Source: JAABQT01 sp035459025 | GTDB taxonomy: Bacteria > Pseudomonadota > Gammaproteobacteria > Burkholderiales > SG8-39 | Length of the DNA stretch: 64,000 nucleotides | Direction of reading: 5' to 3' | NCBI GenBank assembly: GCA_035459025.1 | Contig: DATHYT010000045.1 | Coordinates: 1-64,000 of the forward strand | In this document: in pieces, positions 17,745 to 26,972 of the stretch | How the letters are laid out: each line of letters opens with the position of its first letter | Numbering within the stretch: the first letter of the stretch is position 1 | Notes under the pieces: generated by a model | The model's input: only the letters and a program-made list of their open reading frames with translations | Databases searched by the model: none | What the model was told of the DNA's origin: nothing | Position numbers and translations under genes: made by a program

Positions 17745-19787
17745 ATGCCGGGCAGTGCGGTCAGCGGCAGGCTGTTCGGCCTCATATGGCCGCTGCTCGC
17801 GGCCATGGTCCTGCTGCTGCTCGTCGCGGTGCTTGGCATGCAGGTGCTGTCGGTGATCCGCGCCTACATCGCCGGCGAGAGCCACTGGTCGAAGGCGCAG
17901 AAGGACGCCGTGTCCCAGCTGGTGCACTACGCGCAGACCGGCGACGCCATGGCCTACCGGATGTACCAGTCGAGCATCGCGGTCAACCTCGGCGTCCGCC
18001 GCGCTCGGCTCGCCATGGAAGGCCCGGAGCCCGATCCCGAGACCGCGCGCCTCGGTCTGCTCGAAGGCCGCAACCATGCCGACGACGTCGGCGCCATGGT
18101 GGCGTTGTATCCATACTTCCGCCACGAGCCGGACGTGGCGAACGCCATCGACGCCTGGGTACGCGCCGACGCGTTGCTGGTGCGGCTGCATGGCCTGGCG
18201 CAGGCGCTCCGCGTCGAGGTCGAGGTGCGCGGCGCCGGAACGCCGCGCACGCACGATCTCGCCAACGAGGCGATCGCGCTCGGCAAGCTGATCACTCCCC
18301 TCGCGCAGGAGTATGCCGACGCGATGTCGGCCGCCGCCCGGCGCACCTCGCAGCTGATCGCCCTGGCCGGCGCACTGCTGACGCTGCTGCTTGCCGCCGG
18401 CGGCATCCTCATCTCCCGGCGCAGCCTCGCGCGCCTGCAGCGTGCCGAGGCGCAGCAGCGCTCCGCCGAGCAGCGCCTGGCCCAGCTCGCGCAATTCGAC
18501 GCCCTCACCGGCCTCGCCAACCGCACGTTGTTCCAGGATCGCCTGGCGCAGGCGATCGCGCGCGCGCACCGCAGCGAGCGGCGCGTCGCGCTGCTGTTCC
18601 TCGATCTCGACCGCTTCAAGGAGATCAACGACTCGCTCGGCCATGAAGCCGGCGACTGCGTGCTGCAGGAGGCCGGTGTGCGCCTGCGCCGGCAGCTGCG
18701 CGAGGGCGACTCGGTGGCGCGCCTGGGCGGCGACGAGTTCACGGTGATCCTGGAAGACGTGGAAAGCGCCGAGCAGGTGCAGGAGGTGGCGAAGAAGCTG
18801 CTGCGCGCCTTCGCCGAACCGATGTCCTTCGCCGGCCGCGACCTGTTCGTCACGCTCTCGATCGGCATCGCGCTCTACCCCAGGGACGGCGACGACGCCG
18901 ACAGCCTGCTCAAGCACGCCGACACCGCGATGTACCAGGCGAAGCACGAAGGTCGCGACAACCTGCAGTTCTACGCGGCCGCCATGAGCGCGGCCGCGAA
19001 CGAGCGCCTCTCGCTCGAGGGCAGTCTGCGGCAGGCGCTGGAGCGCAGCGAGTTCGTGCTGCATTACCAGCCGGTGGTGCGGCTGGCGAGCGGCGAGATC
19101 TCGAGCGTCGAGGCGCTGCTGCGCTGGCGCCACCCGCAGGACGGCCTGGTGCCGCCGGGGCGCTTCATCGGCGCGGCCGAGCAGAACGGCCTCATCGTGC
19201 CGATCGGCGCCTGGGTGCTGCAGGAAGCCTGCGCGCAGGCTGCGCGCTGGCAGGCGGCGGGCCTGCGGCCGGTGCGCGTGGCGGTCAACCTGTCGGCACG
19301 CCAGTTCCGGCGCCCCGGTCTGGTGGACACGGTGCGCGCGGCGCTGCGCGCCGCGGCGCTGCATCCGCAGTGGCTGCTGCTGGAGATCACCGAGACCCTG
19401 CTGATGGATAACCCGACCGCGGGCAGCGCGGTGCTGGGGGCGCTGCGCGACCTGGGCGCGCACATGGCGCTTGATGACTTCGGCACCGGGTATTCCTCGC
19501 TCGCCTACCTGAAGCACTTCCCGCTCGACTTCATCAAGATCGACCACTCGTTCGTGCGCGACATTCCGGGCGATGCCGACGACGCGTCGATCGTCAAGGC
19601 CACCATCGGCCTCGCCGCAAGCCTCGGCATGCTGACCACCGCGGAAGGCGTCGAAACGCAGGCGCAGCTCGCGTTCCTGAAGGAGCACGGGTGCCGCTAC
19701 GGGCAGGGATTCCTGTTCAGCCCGGCGGTGGAGGCGGATGCGTTCGCGGCGATGCTGCGCGAGGAGCGTATCCTCGGCGGCGCCTAG
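17745..19787 (+). CDS. Membrane-bound GGDEF-EAL cyclic-di-GMP signalling protein
   Basis: A 680-residue protein. A transmembrane helix at about 10-36 and a second at about 205-228 flank a periplasmic four-helix-type sensor domain. A GGDEF domain (about 255-420) has an intact RLGGDEF active site near 328. The EAL domain (about 430-675) has an intact SVEALLRWRHP near 456, plus NLSARQF, ITETLLMD and DDFGTGYSSLAYL. Both cyclase and phosphodiesterase activities are therefore possible. The periplasmic domain resembles a methyl-accepting-type four-helix bundle without a named ligand. Preceded by GGGGGAGG and a TATAAT box. The FNR-type box upstream suggests oxygen-linked control. Its stop shares CTAG with the convergent gene. 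Confidence 0.9.
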   Translation: MPGSAVSGRLFGLIWPLLAAMVLLLLVAVLGMQVLSVIRAYIAGESHWSKAQKDAVSQLVHYAQTGDAMAYRMYQSSIAVNLGVRRARLAMEGPEPDPETARLGLLEGRNHADDVGAMVALYPYFRHEPDVANAIDAWVRADALLVRLHGLAQALRVEVEVRGAGTPRTHDLANEAIALGKLITPLAQEYADAMSAAARRTSQLIALAGALLTLLLAAGGILISRRSLARLQRAEAQQRSAEQRLAQLAQFDALTGLANRTLFQDRLAQAIARAHRSERRVALLFLDLDRFKEINDSLGHEAGDCVLQEAGVRLRRQLREGDSVARLGGDEFTVILEDVESAEQVQEVAKKLLRAFAEPMSFAGRDLFVTLSIGIALYPRDGDDADSLLKHADTAMYQAKHEGRDNLQFYAAAMSAAANERLSLEGSLRQALERSEFVLHYQPVVRLASGEISSVEALLRWRHPQDGLVPPGRFIGAAEQNGLIVPIGAWVLQEACAQAARWQAAGLRPVRVAVNLSARQFRRPGLVDTVRAALRAAALHPQWLLLEITETLLMDNPTAGSAVLGALRDLGAHMALDDFGTGYSSLAYLKHFPLDFIKIDHSFVRDIPGDADDASIVKATIGLAASLGMLTTAEGVETQAQLAFLKEHGCRYGQGFLFSPAVEADAFAAMLREERILGGA

Positions 19788-20800
19788 AAGCCCTCCAGCA
19801 CCAGCTTGCCGACCGTGTGGCCGTGCTCGAGGCGCTGGTGCGCCTGGCGCAGGTTCTCGGCGCAGATCCGCCCGAGGTTGGCGCGGAACGTCGTCACCAG
19901 GGTGCCCGCCTCGAGCAGTCCCGCGGCGTCCTCGAGCAGGTTGTGCTGCGCCTGCATGTCCGGCGTCCGGAACGTCGAGCGCGTGAACATTCCTTCCCAC
20001 GCGAAGCTCACGCTCTTTTCCTGCAGCGGCGCCAGGTCCACCGGCCGCAGCGTGCGCACGATGGAGCAGATGCGGCCCTGCGGCGCGATGAGGCGCGCCA
20101 GCTCGGGGAAGATCGCGTCGGTGTTGTTGCAGCACAAGACGTAGTCGGCTTCCGGCGCGCCGAGCGCGGCGAGCTGCGGCGCCAGCGCCTGCGTATGGTC
20201 GACGACGGCGTCGGCGCCGAGGCCCCTGACCCAGGCGATCGAGTCGGGCCGCGAAGCGCTCGCGATGACCGTGAGGCGCGCGAGCTTCTTCGCCAGCTGG
20301 ATTGCGATCGAGCCCACGCCGCCCGCGCCGCCGAGGATCAGCAGGCGCCGGCTGGCGTGGGCGCCGGACTTGGAGATGCCCATGCGATCGAACAGCGCTT
20401 CCCAGGCGGTAATGGTGGTGAGCGGCATCGCCGCGGCCTCGGCGAAGGAGAGATTCGTGGGCTTCGGGCCGACGATGCGCTCGTCGACGAGGTGCAGCTG
20501 GCAGTTCGCGCCCGGGCGCTGGTTGCTGCCCGCGTAGTAAACCTTGTCGCCCGGCTTGAAGAGCTCGGCTTCCGGACCCGTCGCCTGAACGATGCCGGCC
20601 GCGTCCCAGCCGAGAATCTTCAGCTCGGTGTCGGGACGGTTGCCCGCGGCGCGGCGCTTGGTGTCCACCGGGTTCACCGACACCGCCTTCACCTCGACCA
20701 GCAGGTCGCGGCCTTTCGGCTCGGGGGCATCGAGCGTGACGTCGAGCAGCGACTCGGGATCGTCGATGGGCAGGTACTTGTAGTGGCCGACGGCTTTCAT
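19784..20800 (-). CDS. Zinc-independent alcohol dehydrogenase/quinone oxidoreductase family (ZADH-type MDR)
   Basis: A 338-residue medium-chain dehydrogenase/reductase. It has the GroES-like N-domain (VEVKAVSVNPVDTKRR, GWDAAGIV, PGDKVYYAG) and a Rossmann domain with LLILGGAGGVGSIAIQLAKKL. It lacks the structural-zinc cysteine cluster, as in the quinone oxidoreductase/zinc-type subfamily usually annotated as zinc-binding alcohol dehydrogenase family protein. It probably reduces enones or quinones with NADPH. Two start ATGs are adjacent (20803 and 20800). I prefer 20800 because TAACAT ends 7 bases before it. The stop overlaps that of the GGDEF-EAL gene in CTAG. Confidence 0.85.
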   Translation of the reverse strand: MKAVGHYKYLPIDDPESLLDVTLDAPEPKGRDLLVEVKAVSVNPVDTKRRAAGNRPDTELKILGWDAAGIVQATGPEAELFKPGDKVYYAGSNQRPGANCQLHLVDERIVGPKPTNLSFAEAAAMPLTTITAWEALFDRMGISKSGAHASRRLLILGGAGGVGSIAIQLAKKLARLTVIASASRPDSIAWVRGLGADAVVDHTQALAPQLAALGAPEADYVLCCNNTDAIFPELARLIAPQGRICSIVRTLRPVDLAPLQEKSVSFAWEGMFTRSTFRTPDMQAQHNLLEDAAGLLEAGTLVTTFRANLGRICAENLRQAHQRLEHGHTVGKLVLEGF

Positions 20801-20807
20801 CATGGCG

Positions 20808-20828
20808 ATGTTACCGCGCTAGTAGAAT
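20808..20828. promoter_or_regulatory. Divergent -10 elements for the MDR gene (-) and glnS (+)
   Basis: TAACAT on the minus strand (20813-20808) is followed by 7 bases and ATG 20800. TAGAAT on the plus strand (20823-20828) is followed by tccggc and GTG 20835. The gap has no Shine-Dalgarno for glnS. Confidence 0.5.
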
Positions 20829-20834
20829 TCCGGC

Positions 20835-22460
20835 GTGAGCAAGCCGCAGCCGCCTTCCACGTCCAACTTCATCAAGCAGGTGATCGAGGCCGACCTCGCC
20901 TCGGGCAAGCACAAGCGCCTCGTGACCCGCTTCCCGCCCGAGCCGAACGGCTACCTGCACTTCGGCCACGCCAAGTCGATCGTGCTCAACTTCGGTCTGG
21001 CGCAGGAATACGGCGGGCGCTGCAACCTGCGCTTCGACGACACCAACCCGGAGAAGGAGGAGCAGGCCTACGTCGATTCGATCGAGGACATGGTGCGCTG
21101 GCTGGGGTACGACTACGGCAAGGCGTTGTACGCCTCGGACTATTTCGACTTCATGTATCGGTGCGCGGAGCATCTGGCGCAGCAGGGCCTCGCCTACGTC
21201 GACAGCCAGAGCGCCGAGCAGATGCAGCACAAGCGCGGCTCGTTCACCGAGCCGGGCACGGACAGCCCGTATCGCAGCCGCTCGCCCGGCGAGAACCTCG
21301 CGCTCCTGCGCGAGATGCGGGACAAAAAGCACCCCGACGGGACGCACGTGCTGCGCGCGAAGATCGACATGGCTTCGCCCAACATCAACCTGCGCGACCC
21401 GGTGCTGTACCGGATCAAGCACGTGGCGCACCACCGCACCGGCGACAACTGGTGCATCTATCCAACGTACACCTACGCGCACCCGATCGAGGATGCGCTC
21501 GAGGGCATCACGCACTCGCTCTGCACTCTGGAGTTCGAGGACCAGCGGCCGTTCTACGACTGGCTGCTGGGCAAGCTTGCCGACGGCGGCCTGCTCAAGC
21601 GACCCCTGCCCCAGCAGATCGAGTTCGCCCGGCTCAACCTGACGCATGTCGTCCTGTCGAAGCGCCGTCTGGTCGAGCTCGTCGACAAGGGCCACGTCGA
21701 CGGCTGGGACGATCCGCGCCTGCCGACGCTGGCGGGTGCGCGCCGGCGCGGCTATACGCCGGAGGGGTTCCGGCGCTTTGCCGAGCGCATCGGCATCTCG
21801 AAGGCAAATCAGGTGATCGATTTCTCCGTGCTCGAGGACGCCATGCGCGAGCACCTGAATGAGGTGGCGCCGCGGCGCATGGCCGTGCTGGATCCGGTCA
21901 AGCTGGTGATCGAGAACTATCCCGCCGGGATAGAGGAGACGGTCGAGGTGCCGAACCATCCGCAGAAACCGCAGATGGGCAAGCGCTCGGTGCCGTTCTC
22001 CGGCGAGCTGTGGATCGAGCGCGAGGATTTCCAGGAGGCGCCGCCGAAGGGATACTTTCGTCTCTATCCGGGCAACCAGGTGCGCCTGCGCTACGGCTAC
22101 GTCGTCAAGTGCATCGGGTACGACAAGGCGACCGATACCGTGCGCTGCACGTACCTGCAGGACTCCCGGTCAGGCACGCCGGGCGCGGACAAGTACAAAG
22201 TGAAAGGCAACATCCACTGGGTGAGCGCAAAGCACGCGCATGCGGCCAGCGTTCACCTGTACGACCGGCTGTTCGCAGACCTGCAAAGCGACGGACTGAA
22301 TCCCGGCTCGAAGAAGACGATCGGGGCCAAGCTCGAGCCGTGCCTGCAGGAGGCGCGCGCCGGCGATCCGCTGCAATTCGAGCGCCACGGCTACTTCGTC
22401 GCCGACCGCGACGGCTTCAACCGCACCGTGACGTTGCGCGACTCCTGGGCGAAGGCCTAA
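20835..22460 (+). CDS. glnS: Glutaminyl-tRNA synthetase
   Basis: A 541-residue class I synthetase that charges tRNA-Gln, close to the usual proteobacterial length of about 550. The HIGH motif is RFPPEPNGYLHFGHAKS and the KMSKS-type loop is VVLSKRRL. Also visible are RFDDTNPEKEEQAYVDSI and YPTYTYAHPIEDALEGITHS. The C-terminal half carries the two anticodon-binding beta barrels. The start is GTG 20835, 6 bases after TAGAAT, which suggests a leaderless message for an essential gene. Its presence means this organism charges tRNA-Gln directly. The stop overlaps the convergent ParB-like gene by 4 bp (CTAA). Confidence 0.95.
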   Translation: MSKPQPPSTSNFIKQVIEADLASGKHKRLVTRFPPEPNGYLHFGHAKSIVLNFGLAQEYGGRCNLRFDDTNPEKEEQAYVDSIEDMVRWLGYDYGKALYASDYFDFMYRCAEHLAQQGLAYVDSQSAEQMQHKRGSFTEPGTDSPYRSRSPGENLALLREMRDKKHPDGTHVLRAKIDMASPNINLRDPVLYRIKHVAHHRTGDNWCIYPTYTYAHPIEDALEGITHSLCTLEFEDQRPFYDWLLGKLADGGLLKRPLPQQIEFARLNLTHVVLSKRRLVELVDKGHVDGWDDPRLPTLAGARRRGYTPEGFRRFAERIGISKANQVIDFSVLEDAMREHLNEVAPRRMAVLDPVKLVIENYPAGIEETVEVPNHPQKPQMGKRSVPFSGELWIEREDFQEAPPKGYFRLYPGNQVRLRYGYVVKCIGYDKATDTVRCTYLQDSRSGTPGADKYKVKGNIHWVSAKHAHAASVHLYDRLFADLQSDGLNPGSKKTIGAKLEPCLQEARAGDPLQFERHGYFVADRDGFNRTVTLRDSWAKA

Positions 22461-23434
22461 GCCTCGTCGGGCGCGCCACCCGCGCTCGCCAGGTCTTCCT
22501 GCTTCACCTTTTCCGTATTGAACTTCGCCGCCCGCCCGATCATCGTCTTCAGCACGTCCTCGAGCGCCGGCGGCTCGCCCTGCATGAAGCGCAGCGGATT
22601 CACCCTCGCGACCACGAACGCGCGCAGATAAGGACTCTGGAACCCGCGCGCCTTCAGCTTCTTGATCACCTCGGCCACGTTCTCGTCCAGCTCCTGCAGC
22701 ATCGCGGCGTGCTTCTCGTGTGACTTCAGTGCCTTCGACAGGGGCTCGTCGGAGAACTTCTCCAGCCGCCGCACGACCGGGTTGTACGCGCCGCCGGCGA
22801 ACTTGGCGTTCTTTTCGTAGCACAGCCCCATCGTCACGAAGGACGCCTCCTCCAGGTAGAAGGAAAAACCGGCCTCCGGCCGCGCAGCGTCCTCCTCGAT
22901 CAGCCCGCGATAGATGCGGATCACCTCCAGGGACTTCTCTTTGAGGTTGTGCGCTTTCTCGGTGTTCAGCGCCAGGATCTGCCACGCCACCTCGCGCTTG
23001 GGCACTACCAGCGCGGTCACCGATTTCGCTCCCAGGCGCCGCAGCGCCATCAACCGATGCATGCCGTTCGGCGTCCAGAAGCCGTCCTTGGGCGCCGTGA
23101 CGCAGATGATCGGGTCGAGAAACATGCCGGTCCTGTCGATGACGTCGGCCAGCTTCTTGTGGTGCGCGTCCGAGAGGTCGCGCTGGAACGGCGTCGGCTC
23201 GACTTCCGAGATCGGCAGGATGCAGGAGAGCAGCGCGCCCCCTCCCAGCGGGTCCTTGTAGGTGCCGATCACTTCGCCGCCCGCCTGCTTCACCCGCTCG
23301 CGCACCTCCTCGGCCTCCCCCGAGAGCATGTCGAGCCGGCACTCAGCGGGCGTCAGCCCGCGGCTGAGCGCCTGCGCCTTCTTCACCCGGCGCTTCGCCG
23401 GGGCCCGCTTCAGTCCGGATCTTCTGGTTGCCAT
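22457..23434 (-). CDS. ParB/Spo0J-like nuclease-fold protein, stand-alone
   Basis: A 325-residue protein with a lysine/arginine-rich N-terminus (RRSGLKRAPAKRRVKKAQ). A ParB-N domain follows at about 70-140: ILPISEVEPTPFQRDLSDAHHKKLADVI, then DGFWTPNGMHRLMALRRLGAKSVTALVV, which corresponds to the nucleotide-binding GxHR-type box. The remainder is helical, without a recognisable ParB DNA-binding HTH. No parA is nearby. Orphan ParB-like proteins of this kind may be DNA-binding or CTP-dependent regulators; its role here is unknown. ATG 23434 follows TAAGCT by 6 bases. Confidence 0.75.
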   Translation of the reverse strand: MATRRSGLKRAPAKRRVKKAQALSRGLTPAECRLDMLSGEAEEVRERVKQAGGEVIGTYKDPLGGGALLSCILPISEVEPTPFQRDLSDAHHKKLADVIDRTGMFLDPIICVTAPKDGFWTPNGMHRLMALRRLGAKSVTALVVPKREVAWQILALNTEKAHNLKEKSLEVIRIYRGLIEEDAARPEAGFSFYLEEASFVTMGLCYEKNAKFAGGAYNPVVRRLEKFSDEPLSKALKSHEKHAAMLQELDENVAEVIKKLKARGFQSPYLRAFVVARVNPLRFMQGEPPALEDVLKTMIGRAAKFNTEKVKQEDLASAGGAPDEA

Positions 23435-23440
23435 GCGGCT

Positions 23441-23497
23441 AGCTTAGCGCAGGTGGTGTGAACCGACCGGCGCCGGATGCCGGCCGTGTCTTACGAT
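23441..23497. promoter_or_regulatory. Divergent -10 elements for ParB-like (-) and MFS (+) genes
   Basis: TAAGCT on the minus strand (23446-23441) is followed by agccgc and ATG 23434. TACGAT on the plus strand (23492-23497) is followed by 10 bases and ATG 23508. Confidence 0.4.
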
Positions 23498-23507
23498 ACG
23501 CGCGGCC

Positions 23508-24713
23508 ATGCGCTCCCGCCCCGATCCCCTCCTCTTCGCCGTCTGCGCGCTGGGCATCACGCAGATCACCGCCTGGGGCACGAGCTACTACTGCCTGGGC
23601 GTGCTCGCCAACCCGATCGCCCGGGATACCGGCTGGAGCCTGAGCCTGATCTATTTCGGCTTCACCGTGTCGCTGCTCGTGATGGGGGCGGTGTCGACCT
23701 GGGCGGGACGCGCCATTGACCGCTTCGGCGCGCAGGCGGTGATGAGCACCGGTACCGTGCTGGTCTCTGCGGGCCTGCTGCTGCTGTCGCTTGTGACGAG
23801 CGAAGCCGCCTACCTCGGCGTGTGGGCGTTTCTCGGCGTCGGCATGCGCCTGTGCCTGTACGACGCCGCCTTCGCCGCGCTGGTGCAGGTCGTGCCCTCC
23901 CGCGGCCGGCGCGCCATCTCCTACCTGACGCTCTTCGGCGCGTTCGCCTCCACGGTGTTCTGGGTCGTCGGCCACTACCTCAACGAGGCGCTCGGCTGGC
24001 GCGAGACGCTCGGCTGGTTCGCGCTCATCAACCTCTCGGTCTGCCTGCCGCTCAACTGGTTCGGGCTGGCGCGCCGCGAGCCGGCCGGCGGACACGAGGC
24101 CGCGGCGGCGAAGCCCTCGGTGGACGGCGCGCCGCTGCAGGGCAAGGTGCGCACCATCGCCATCGCGCTGTTTGCGCTCGTGATGTCGCTGAACGGCTTC
24201 GTCTTCGGCGTGGTCACCGTGCAGCTGGTGCCGCTGCTGGAAGCCGCCGGGCTCGCTACCGCGGCCGCCGTGTGGGTCGCCTCGATGAAAGGCTTCGCCC
24301 AGTTCGGCGGCCGCCTCGTGGAGATCGTCTTCGGGCGCAATCTTCGCGCCATCACGGTCGCGCGCATCGCCATCGGCGTGCTGCCGGCGTCCTTTGCCGT
24401 GCTCTTGTTCTCCGGCGGCAACCTGCAGGCGGTGATTGCCTTTACGCTGCTGATGGGCGCCTCGCAGGGCGTGATCACCATCGTGCGCGGCGCGGTGCCG
24501 CTGGCGCTCTTCGGCGCCACAGGCTACGGCGCAGTGCTCGGTGTGCTCGCCACGCCCATCCTCATCGTCAACGCCGCGTCGCCGACGATCTTCGCGCTGA
24601 TCGTCGATGGCTGGGGCTGGAACGCCGCCGAGGTCGTGCTGCTCGCCGCGGCGGCGGCCTCGTGGCTGGCGATGGAGGCGATGTCGCGCTGGTACGAGAA
24701 GCGCCGCCGCTAG
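23508..24713 (+). CDS. MFS transporter
   Basis: A 401-residue major facilitator protein with about 12 hydrophobic segments. TAWGTSYYCLGVLANPIARDTGW in the first helix-loop and GRAIDRFGAQ at the helix 2-3 loop are typical of the CynX/oxalate-formate-like branch often annotated simply as MFS transporter. The central loop with AKPSVDGAPLQGKVRT separates the two halves. The substrate is unknown. It stands alone, divergent from the ParB-like gene and convergent with degP, with 6 bp between stops. Confidence 0.85.
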   Translation: MRSRPDPLLFAVCALGITQITAWGTSYYCLGVLANPIARDTGWSLSLIYFGFTVSLLVMGAVSTWAGRAIDRFGAQAVMSTGTVLVSAGLLLLSLVTSEAAYLGVWAFLGVGMRLCLYDAAFAALVQVVPSRGRRAISYLTLFGAFASTVFWVVGHYLNEALGWRETLGWFALINLSVCLPLNWFGLARREPAGGHEAAAAKPSVDGAPLQGKVRTIAIALFALVMSLNGFVFGVVTVQLVPLLEAAGLATAAAVWVASMKGFAQFGGRLVEIVFGRNLRAITVARIAIGVLPASFAVLLFSGGNLQAVIAFTLLMGASQGVITIVRGAVPLALFGATGYGAVLGVLATPILIVNAASPTIFALIVDGWGWNAAEVVLLAAAAASWLAMEAMSRWYEKRRR

Positions 24714-24719
24714 CCGGGA

Positions 24720-26120
24720 TCAGCCCGCCTGCAGCGGCACGAACAGCCGCCGCTCGCCCCGCTGCACCAGCAGCGCAATGGTCTTGCCCGATTGCGTCGC
24801 GCTTCTGAGGTCCTCGACGCTCGCCACCAGTTTGCCGTCCGCCTGCAGCACGATGTCGCCCGGAGCAATGCCGGCGCGCGCCGCGGCGCCGTTCACGCCC
24901 TGCACCAGCAGCCCGCCCGGCACGTGAGCTGCCTCGAGTTCCTGCGGCGTGAGCGGGCGCACCGCAAGGCCGAGCCGGCCCTTGCCCGCCGCCTCGTCGT
25001 CAGCGGCCTGCTGCTTCGACTTGTCCTCGGCGGTGCCGAGCGTGGCAGCGAGCGTGCGCCGCTCCCCCTTGCGCAGCACTTCGAACTGCACCTTCGCGCC
25101 CGGCGTCGACTCGCCCACCATCGCGGCCAGCTCGCCGGAATCGCCGACCGGCCGGCCATTGAACTTCACCACCACATCGCCCGGCTGCAATCCCGCGTGC
25201 TGCGCGGGGCTGTCCGGCGCCACGGCGGCGACCAGCGCGCCCTGCGGACGCTCGAGGCCGAACGACTCGGCGAGCGCCTGGTTCATGGTCTGCACGTTGA
25301 CGCCGAGGCGCGCATGCGTGGCATGCCCGGTGGCCACGATCTGGTCCTTGACGCGCAGCGCCATGTCGATGGGAATCGCGAACGACAGGCCCTGGTAGCC
25401 GCCCGAGCGGCTGTAGATCTGCGAGTTGATGCCGATCACTTCGCCGTCGAGGTTGAACAGCGGCCCGCCGGAATTGCCCGGATTCACAGCCACGTCGGTC
25501 TGGATGAACGGCACGTAGATATCGCCCGGCAGCGAGCGGCCCTTGGCGGACACGATGCCCGCCGTGACGCTGTTCTCGAAGCCGAACGGCGAGCCTATGG
25601 CCACCACCCAGTCGCCCACCCGCGCGCGCTTCGGGTCGCCCAGCCTCACCACGGGGAGCTCGCGCGCATCGATGCGCAGCACGGCGATGTCGGTCGCCGG
25701 GTCGGTGCCGAGCACCTCGGCCTTGAACTCGCGCCGGTCGGTGAGCTTGACCGTGACCTCGGTCGCGTTCTGCAAGACGTGGGCATTGGTGAGCACGATG
25801 CCGTCGGTGCTGAGGATGAAGCCCGAGCCCTGGCCCTGAACGGGCATCTCGGGCATCGGCGTACCGAACTGGAACGGCAACCCGCGGAACAGCTCCGGCG
25901 CCGCCTGCTGCGCGCCCGCCTTGCGCGTGCCCGACGTGGCGATGTTGACGACCGCAGGGCCGTAGCGCTGCACGATGCCGGCGAAATCCGGCAGCTGCGC
26001 CGCGGCTACGGGCGCCGCCGCCTGCGCGACGCCTGTGTTGAGGTACTGCGCGCCCACGATCGCGCCCATTGCGGACATCGCCAGCGCCGCCAGCAATATC
26101 ACGATCTTCCTGGTCTGCAT
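24720..26120 (-). CDS. DegP/DegQ-type periplasmic serine endoprotease (HtrA family)
   Basis: A 466-residue trypsin-fold protease for misfolded envelope proteins. It has an N-terminal signal or anchor helix (KIVILLAALAMSAMGAIVGA). The catalytic triad is H114 (TNAHVLQNA), D144 (ATDIAVLRID) and S217 (NPGNSGGPLF). Two PDZ domains follow (about 270-350 and 375-460, with GLQPGDVVVKFNG and GIAPGDIVLQADGK). The arrangement of two PDZ domains fits the DegP/DegQ group. The start ATG 26120 has AGGAGA upstream, so unlike many neighbours it has a normal leader. Confidence 0.9.
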   Translation of the reverse strand: MQTRKIVILLAALAMSAMGAIVGAQYLNTGVAQAAAPVAAAQLPDFAGIVQRYGPAVVNIATSGTRKAGAQQAAPELFRGLPFQFGTPMPEMPVQGQGSGFILSTDGIVLTNAHVLQNATEVTVKLTDRREFKAEVLGTDPATDIAVLRIDARELPVVRLGDPKRARVGDWVVAIGSPFGFENSVTAGIVSAKGRSLPGDIYVPFIQTDVAVNPGNSGGPLFNLDGEVIGINSQIYSRSGGYQGLSFAIPIDMALRVKDQIVATGHATHARLGVNVQTMNQALAESFGLERPQGALVAAVAPDSPAQHAGLQPGDVVVKFNGRPVGDSGELAAMVGESTPGAKVQFEVLRKGERRTLAATLGTAEDKSKQQAADDEAAGKGRLGLAVRPLTPQELEAAHVPGGLLVQGVNGAAARAGIAPGDIVLQADGKLVASVEDLRSATQSGKTIALLVQRGERRLFVPLQAG

Positions 26121-26257
26121 GTTGCGTCTCCTGCGAATTCCGGATGCCGCTTGGACCGGGCGCTTGCGCGGCGGTTCCCGGCGCCGGGACGGCGCGGTCG
26201 CAATTGGGCATAATGCGCGGCAACCTGTGGGTAGGGGGAACCTTGACGGAGGCTAAA

Positions 26258-26875
26258 GTGAAAATTGCGGCAACCATGATCGCAGCGCTCGTCGGCATGC
26301 TGGCCGGGTTCCAGGCTCATGCACAGTCATCGTCCGTCTACATCGGGGCCAGCGGCGGCGCGGTGTGGACCGACGCGGCCAACAGCGTGGCCTCCAATTC
26401 GCGTGGTGGAATTCACGACGAGAGCGTTCCCAACGGCTTCAAGGTCTTTGGCGGCCGCATCCGAGACAACTTCGGCATCGAGCTCGCGTACTACTACCTC
26501 GGCAAGTTCGACATCGTCACGCCCGGCACGGGCGGGATCCTGGACCAGCTCGAGACCCGGGCGCTGGCGGTCTCCGGCGTCTACTCGGCGCCGCTCGGGC
26601 ACGGATACAACTTCATCGCCAAGCTCGGCATCGCGTTCACGGAGGCGCAGTACGATTGCAGGACGGGTGGTTGCGGCTCGGCCCCCCTTATCGACACCAG
26701 GCGCCGCGGCAATTCGGGGCTTATCGGACTGGGCATCACCTCGCAGGTGTCGTCCAACGTCGCGTTGCGGATGGAGTTCGAGCACATCGGCAACGTTCGG
26801 CATGCCATGTCGAATACCGTCTTCTTCAACGACGGCTACGACATGTTCTCGGTGGGCCTGCACCTGAATTTCTGA
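26258..26875 (+). CDS. Small outer-membrane beta-barrel protein
   Basis: A 205-residue protein with signal peptide (VKIAATMIAALVGMLAGFQAHA) followed by an OmpA-type 8-strand barrel pattern. Alternating segments include SVYIGASGGAVWTD, NFGIELAYYYLGKFD, YNFIAKLGIAFTEAQYDC and VALRMEFEHIGNV, and it ends with the sorting signal VGLHLNF (terminal Phe). Two cysteines in YDCRTGGCGS could form a loop disulfide. The start is GTG 26258, preceded by GGAGG at about 8 bases. Longer in-frame starts would put non-signal sequence ahead of the signal peptide. A CATAAT at 26209-26214 may be its -10. Its function (adhesion or envelope integrity) is not evident. Confidence 0.82.
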   Translation: MKIAATMIAALVGMLAGFQAHAQSSSVYIGASGGAVWTDAANSVASNSRGGIHDESVPNGFKVFGGRIRDNFGIELAYYYLGKFDIVTPGTGGILDQLETRALAVSGVYSAPLGHGYNFIAKLGIAFTEAQYDCRTGGCGSAPLIDTRRRGNSGLIGLGITSQVSSNVALRMEFEHIGNVRHAMSNTVFFNDGYDMFSVGLHLNF

Positions 26876-26892
26876 TCGGGTAGGACGTTCCA

Positions 26893-26913
26893 ACGGCCCT
26901 TAGGTTGGGCCGT
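26893..26913. other. Short inverted repeat after the beta-barrel gene
   Basis: ACGGCCC and GGGCCGT flank a 7-base loop, 18 bp after the stop codon. No T-run follows at once, so it is a weak or Rho-assisted terminator at best. Confidence 0.3.
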
Positions 26914-26937
26914 GTGCCGAGCAAGCTCTTGTTTTGA

Positions 26938-26966
26938 TTGACGGAAACCTGCCGTCCCTGTATAAA
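26938..26966 (+). promoter_or_regulatory. Sigma-70 promoter of the cold-shock gene
   Basis: TTGACG (26938-26943) and TATAAA (26961-26966) are separated by exactly 17 bp, one of the best canonical promoters in the window. The transcript would start near 26973. Confidence 0.7.
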
Positions 26967-26972
26967 GGCACG

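Noticed and set aside
26177..26188. Perfect palindrome CCCGGCGCCGGG between degP and the beta-barrel gene
   Set aside because: Short, GC-only and without T-run; such palindromes are frequent in this base composition.
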